The notes under the pieces are model-generated. The model did not search any database. It saw only the letters and a program-made list of their open reading frames with translations, and was not told where the DNA came from. Source: Lophius americanus (taxonomy: Eukaryota; Chordata; Actinopteri; Lophiiformes; Lophiidae). From it: 64,000 bases of DNA. The DNA lies in contig JBBDHG010000166.1 in the NCBI GenBank assembly GCA_037951165.1, forward strand, positions 910,001 through 974,000, written 5' to 3'. The first letter of the stretch is position 1, and each line of letters opens with the position of its first letter. The position numbers and the translations under genes are program-made. Positions 58,113 to 64,000 of the stretch are shown here, one piece after another.

Positions 58113-61100
58113 ATGAATTAAACTGATAGATTTTAAAGAGCAGCCTTCTAGATTCACAGCTGGAAGTGAAGGTCAGCGCTCGGATTCATCCCCGTCTCCA
58201 TTCATGACGCAAATGCAAAATTGTGTCTGAAGTATTGACCTTTAGGTATGAGCATTCATTTGTAAGAAGACTATCACAGGTTAACAGGTTAATAACTCTA
58301 TTCCTCTACATTATTTTAATGATATTGATAGTTTCCGGTCAATATCCATTGATAACCGAACCTTTTCCTCCCAGTTCCCCAACACTGGAAGTTTATTTTT
58401 TTTACTACAAAAGCAACATGGTGGAGAATTATAACTTGCTTTTGATACTCAGTCGGAGGTTGACTTGAATTGGAAAATAGACAGTGGGAAAAATAAGAAA
58501 AGCCGCATCGAGAAAAATGAATTTGTGCTCGTACCGATGTTTGCATGATGTAGTAGAATGAGATAGCAGCAGAGAGTCTGTAATTGATCATGCTGCAGCC
58601 TTCCTGGCTCTCGCTTCGAATGTTCAAAAGGATTAGTCTTCAAGTTGATGGATTAAAGCAAGGTGGGCGGGAAAGGTGGGGCCTGCGAGGAGCAGAATGA
58701 AATAAACTAAGTGTGCACAAATCCCCACTTGGTTTGGGAAGAGCGATGCGATGGCGAGCAGCTAATGCAGGAGTGATTGTGTGCACACTCCCATATTAGA
58801 TCGCTTTGCCCCCAGCATTGTTCTCCCTCCCCCAGCTTCTGACTTTTTTACTTTGGACTATTGAATCAGCGGCCTCAAACTCTCATTATGTAGCCTCCCT
58901 CTGCCCCACACTCCCAGCTTTGCGCACATCCTTTTAATCAGGTGCTTTTGGCGGTTCTTATAAAGAGACTTCTGAAGCCTTAACTCATCTGCAACGCAAT
59001 TACGCACATGCAGGTCAATTAAATTAGGGCTGTTACGCAAGCCGGTGTGTGGCTGGGATTTCTCACACACAAGCAGCACACACACGGATATTGGCGAAAA
59101 CATGATGACTCGTCAAAAAAAGTCTGATCGTGCTGTCACATAAACACATCACATTATGTTCAACCACCTCCCACATGCACACAAATGAAGTTCTCCCCTG
59201 CTGCCCCACCCTCACATTTACCCCATCTATGGGGCGCACATGGCTGTGCCTAGACAGGGAAGTCATTAAGGGAGTTTTTAATTAAGAACAGTAATAAGGT
59301 CAGTGTTGGAAGGACAAACATATTCTAATAAAATGTAGGTGTGTGTGAGACAAGGATCCTTTAATGTGCTTATACATCACACCAGGCTGTGAGGACTACA
59401 GCTCAATTTTTGTAACCCAGTCATTTCTATGCAGATTAAAAGCTAATTCATTATTCCCCCCCCCCCTCACTCTCCTTTTGATTATATGAGGGTTCTCTTC
59501 TCCTCTCCTGCCCGTGTTCCCTGTGGGCTTCTCAATACTGCCGGTGCAAATAAGCACCCATGTCTTTAATTAAATAAATCTGCAAGGAGGTAGCAGGGGT
59601 GCACTTGCCTTTGTGGTGCCTCGCTCAGGTTAGCGCACTCAGGCCGACCTTGATCATTCTAATCTGTTGCTCAGTTGCTACCGGACCAACCGACCGACAC
59701 GGAGTGACTAGAGTCGGTTGCAGGTGATGTCAAAGAAGAGGATGGAGGATCCGTTTCTCATAAGCAGAGCTGGCTAGCCAGTGTTAGACGTCTAACACTG
59801 AACTGATATTTTGCTAAAAACAGTATTATTTCAAGTCAGATATGCTGTAATTTAATAATGAACAGTTTCCATATTCAAATCTTTAGTCAAGTTTGTGGAG
59901 AACTTATTTAAAAACCAACATATGTATCTATATTTCAAGCATTTTTAGGTTTTGGCGAATCAGGGTTTATTACGTTTGTTTGGGTTTCATGGATGTCTTT
60001 CTTCAATTGGACTGAAACCATCATAGTTTTTATAATATAATTAATCGAAGATCTTTTTTCAGCTTTTTATTCAATTGGAACTGGTGTTAACATGCACCGA
60101 CGCATTTAATCGGAACAGCTGGGTATCATCCGCAAAAGCGATGACTAGCCTATTTGAAGTTGTTTTATCAGAAGATGGCCGTCTATCATGTGATCAGCGT
60201 AGTTTTGGTCTTTTTTTAATCAGCTTGATGATAGTGCCGATTTACTCCTACAGAAAGCAATGACATGGAGAAGGCCACGTTAAAAGCAGAAACTCCTCAT
60301 TACACGATTCATCCTGAAAAATTCCAGATACACATCATGGTCAGCGACCTTCACCAGTGGTCTCCCCTCCAATTATATCATTCATTCATTGCTTCATAAA
60401 TAGTGAAGTTGGCGGTTCTGATTCTCTTTCTTTTATTGTTATGGGATCATTATCCTGTAAATATTAAAAGATTTCAAGGATAAGGAATGAATACCTCTTC
60501 GTTTTATCACGTCTCCTGTCCATCCTCGGACTTCTCTGTAGAAATCATAATTTCTTATTTTACCACCATAATGTTTTATTCTTAAAAGCAAACTGTCTGC
60601 TTTGGTCCAGTTCTGCATGGAAGCCGGGATCTTGCACATACGTTCCAGCTCCGGGCAGGCGCAGACATTACAGAACCAGTAAATAATCTGTTCCATTATT
60701 TTCACTTCATAATTGTTCTTTTGATCACTTTATGAGAAGCTTTATTCTTCTCCTTTGCATCCAAATGAAATATTAATCAGTTTGGACGTTTTATTCACAA
60801 TCTGCTGTTTATATGGCTCATTTTTGTTCCGATTGGGCTTTTAAACTGATTCTAACGGGACCAGTGGGGGCCATGTAAACCCAGCCACTGATTCTGGCAG
60901 CTCTGTAGCCTTAAGGAGGGTAAACAGTATAAAAAATGCAACCATACTCAGGCAAAATGATTGTATTGATCATACAATAATGAGCTTCTGGAAGCCCGGC
61001 TGAAAAGTAGGTTACCATAAACTCAGTAATGATGCCGCTGATACACTGAAATAGGGTTCAAAAGGCAAGTTTGAGTAATACATCAATGGGTTTTAAGGCT

Positions 61101-61555
61101 TATGAGACATCAAAACACTGCACAGGATATTATATAATATCAGATAGAATTTTATGAACTTTATCACAGACTCATCATTCTATTCGTTATCGCAAGCCTA
61201 AGCACATTTGCATGCATAGTAATCAACCGAGAAGACGTATTTGCAATTATTCTATCGTCCACTGTGATTAATATTCAGATGACGTTACTTTAATAACATG
61301 AGAGGTTTTGGTTTTCACAGCTGGAGCACTGATTTGCAAAATAAAGTGAAGTAATTTTTTTATCCAAAAATGTTGAATTTATTTTGACTATAAACTGATG
61401 CAGCATGATTTGGGTTTATCAGTGACCAAAAGCAATAAATAAACCATGTGCTGGTTGAGGCTATGTGAAACTGATACAAAAAAGGACGTATATAAAAAGA
61501 AAAACAGAGAAAACTGTGACAAGAAAAAAGGCAGTTCCTGAAAGTTAAAACCAGT
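58113..61555. other. Single-copy sequence, conserved-element-like in part
   Basis: 3.4 kb with no microsatellite and no recognised transposon. C12 run at 59456-59467. 58860-59650 looks conserved-element-like (see findings). No exon recognised. Confidence 0.35.
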
Positions 61556-61557
61556 TG

Positions 61558-61735
61558 GGCTCAAGGCAGCGGTTCCATTCCATAAGTATCCGGGGTCAGG
61601 CTCGCAATGAGGGTATTCCAGATGTCCCTCTGCGCGGCAACACTCTCCAGCTCGACTACTGAGGCATTGACCTACGAAGTCCCATCAGTGAGTTCTGGGT
61701 CCAACCCGGGGTCTCGATCCGTCCTTCCTTGCTGC
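61558..61735 (-). pseudogene. RTE-type LINE ORF end fragment (reverse)
   Basis: CCAGATGTCCCTCTGCGCGG, CAACACTCTCCAGCTCGACT and GAGTTCTGGGTCCAACCCGG then GGTCTCGATCC are the reverse of the same LINE end seen at 56285-56605. A central part is scrambled or lost. Confidence 0.75.
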
Positions 61736-61739
61736 TAAA

Positions 61740-63760
61740 CATAACATGCATACTATAGAGTATCAAAATTATTCTATAACATGCAGACATTTCATTGGCC
61801 AACTATCTCGCTCGCTAACCAGAACCTAGTTAGCTCGCTAGGTATGGTATTTCATAAAATATTGACCTAATTGGTTATGAAATGAACCCATGACCATGTG
61901 AAACTAAGAACTTAGGATTTGGGTTATATTTTTAGAACCTTTTTTAGTTACACTTACTCAACATCATCATTTTTTACCCATTTTTGGTTTCAAACCAATA
62001 ACGCCAATCTGCTGTGATAAAAGAGCCCAAGGCTTAATGTGTACATTTCAGAGTTTTTGGAGTGTAGAGTCTTCAAACCAGCCATAAAGAAAACAGAAAG
62101 TATGAATAATAGTCCACTTTTGGAGAGCAGTTACAAGAATCCCGCTATTAATCTATACAGTTATTCTTATTTTTGTAACATTCTTTTTCTTATTTTATAA
62201 TGCCATTTTTTGTTGTTGTTTTAAACATGCCGCTAACTCCAAGAGCTGCTGTTCCTGGTTTCATAACAATGACAAAAAATATAATCTTCTTCAAATAATA
62301 ACAATAATAATAAAGTAGGATGACTAATTAGACTGTAGTTGGATGAAACAAACTTGATACGAGATGTGCAAACTGAACAAACTTTCCTCGCCATCATGTA
62401 TATGAGGACAACATTTCATCATAATAAGCCTCGGTGCTGAATTCTGCATTTCATGGCAAACGTGCCCCTTCTTCATAATTAAACAAACACCATGAAAGAA
62501 GGACTAATTTAAGGTTCAGTCATGGTGTATTCTCACTTTCCCACTCTCACCCCCCCTCTCCCCCTGAGTGTTTGTCTTACTCTCTTTCATGCATAAAGAT
62601 CATACATGAACAAAAACATGCATGTTTTTTTAATATAAACTGACACTGTTCCTGAAAACATGCGTGGTCACTGTCTGTGAGTTAATTCATGCGCCGAAGT
62701 ACTGAATTAAAGAGGCATTTGGAACTTGTCCATCTTTCAGTCGATCCCCCGTTGGCTTTGCTCGCTGCGCTTTAAAATAAAATGCTACTACTTTCCTTCT
62801 TTTTTGCATGTACAGTGTATAGCCTGGTACAGCGTCTCAATCCACCAGATCTAATTCGTATGATTTCGCTGTATAGTCTTGGAGCGCTGCCTTCACAGAG
62901 AATATCAAAGCAGGATAAATCCATCCTCAGGTTAAATCCTTAACTATTCTCACAGACTGTACATAAAAAATTCCTTTAAAGACCAGCACAGCAGCTCGGC
63001 TGGATGAAACAGGCTTTCTAAACACTAAAAGCTAGAGCTTCTTTTGTCTGCGCTCCAGTTTTACATGTAGAATCTGACTTATGGGTAATCACTAATAGAA
63101 AAAGTTAGCTGGTTTTGTCCATCTTATAGTTTATCAGAGAGAAATTGAACAGTTTTTAGGAACTTCTCTTAGTGAAGAACTTTTAAAGTTGCCTAATAGA
63201 AATACCTGCATGCTGAGTATTTACTGTTTCTAGCTGACAGAACTTCATCCCATCCACTATCGTGTAGAATTTTCAATTTTTAAGGTGTGGTCTGTTTTCT
63301 GCTTGAGCGGGACTGGAGCAAATCTGGCAAACAATACATTCTGACATACGTACATACATTTGAATCTTGTGCTCACTTTATTTTCTGTGGTTTCCATGAT
63401 GATAGTTGTGCTGAGATTCTTTCTTTGAAAGTTTTCTATGGAATGGCTATTTGAAGGCGATTCCGACTAGTGCTCATCATGTCCCTGGCATTTATACAAA
63501 TAAAAACACACTACTCAAGGCTCAACAAAGGATTAGTGAACATGTAGTACACTAATGCATTTGGGTTATACCTGGGAATGCAGATAAATCCTCTCAGGCA
63601 TCAAGTTTCAAGGCATTTTTTTTGTGACTTGCAGTAAACCTGACAAGTTAAATGTCAAAAGCTCTTACGACTGAATTTCAAAGTGGGGGTGAGCTAAGGC
63701 GATATTAGCTTGTGTGGCATACTGGGCGAGGCTCCCTTTAAAAAAAAAAAAGAAGAAGAA
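61740..63760. other. Single-copy sequence
   Basis: (AAT)n at about 62296-62312. No exon, RNA or transposon recognised. Confidence 0.4.
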
Positions 63761-63763
63761 ATC

Positions 63764-63994
63764 CTAGGACAGCCCCTCCAATGAGCTACAGTCCTGATCA
63801 ATGTAATTACAGAAAACGTTCACGAAGTCTCCTACTAGCAAATCCGTACTGTTAGTTACGGCTTTAATCATCTGGATGCAGGCTACACAATTTATATCCA
63901 ATATTAACTCCTTGTAGTACAAAAACACGTATATTGTCGACTCATGGCCCATAGCCCAGTAGCCACCATAGCTTTGCATTACATTCCTGTACAA
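63764..63994 (-). CDS. Candidate exon/ORF at the right edge (unassigned)
   Basis: The minus-strand frame of 76 codons starts 6 bases from the window end. Just upstream on that strand is TTCTTTGTACAG, which would serve as a 3' splice site. Codon use is mixed and not repeat-like, with hydrophobic and Cys residues (ILDINCVACIQMIKAV). I recognise no family. A chance frame is the more likely reading. Confidence 0.15.
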   Translation of the reverse strand: MYRNVMQSYGGYWAMGHESTIYVFLYYKELILDINCVACIQMIKAVTNSTDLLVGDFVNVFCNYIDQDCSSLEGLS

Positions 63995-64000
63995 AGAAGT

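Overview
This window is non-coding, repeat-rich DNA from a vertebrate nuclear genome, most likely a percomorph-type teleost fish. The evidence is long (TA)n, (CA/TG)n and (GA/TC)n microsatellites, degraded L2-type and RTE-type LINE pieces, a tRNA-derived SINE with the usual fish body and tail, two Tc1/mariner transposase fossils, and no bacterial-style gene packing. I recognise no host protein-coding gene, rRNA or functional tRNA. Nearly all open reading frames over 60 codons are microsatellite translations, chance frames or transposon remnants. The species call rests on my recall of fish repeat families and was not searched.

Layout. 1-3 kb: a 69-bp CA/TATA tandem array, a TG array and TA tracts. 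3-20 kb: a dense transposon graveyard with Tc1 fossils at 7.4 and 8.4 kb and LINE reverse-transcriptase (RT) or C-terminal pieces at 9.2, 10.0, 12.7, 15.4, 16.3, 16.8 and 17.5 kb. 19-28 kb: GA, TG and TA arrays, a SINE at 24.5 kb and more LINE-derived copies. 28-36 kb: mostly single-copy sequence with a perfect GC-rich palindrome at 28.9 kb and a CpG-dense patch followed by a donor-like site at 32.1 kb. 36-37.1 kb: a TACCTC-based minisatellite with higher-order structure. 38.6-39.4 kb: an 800-bp purine-rich minisatellite. 39.8-44.8 kb: a cluster of one unclassified repeat, then an array of degenerate palindromes. 46.6-64 kb: a quieter, largely single-copy compartment, with some stretches that look like conserved non-coding DNA and one short exon-like reading frame at 48.5 kb.

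Two dispersed families explain much of the structure. Family X (15 copies or fragments, both strands) starts near a GTTAACGCGATAAC motif and carries one to three copies of an internal module of about 158 bp ending in TAGGGGGAGC. Family Y (six copies plus one lacking the RT part) joins AT-rich non-coding sequence to a short LINE RT segment encoding GVPQGSxLGPLLF, always followed by the same non-coding tail. I cannot place either in a named family. The most unusual local structure is the 44.43-44.78 kb array of palindromic AACGTGATAA-type units, which begins right where a family X 5' end stops.
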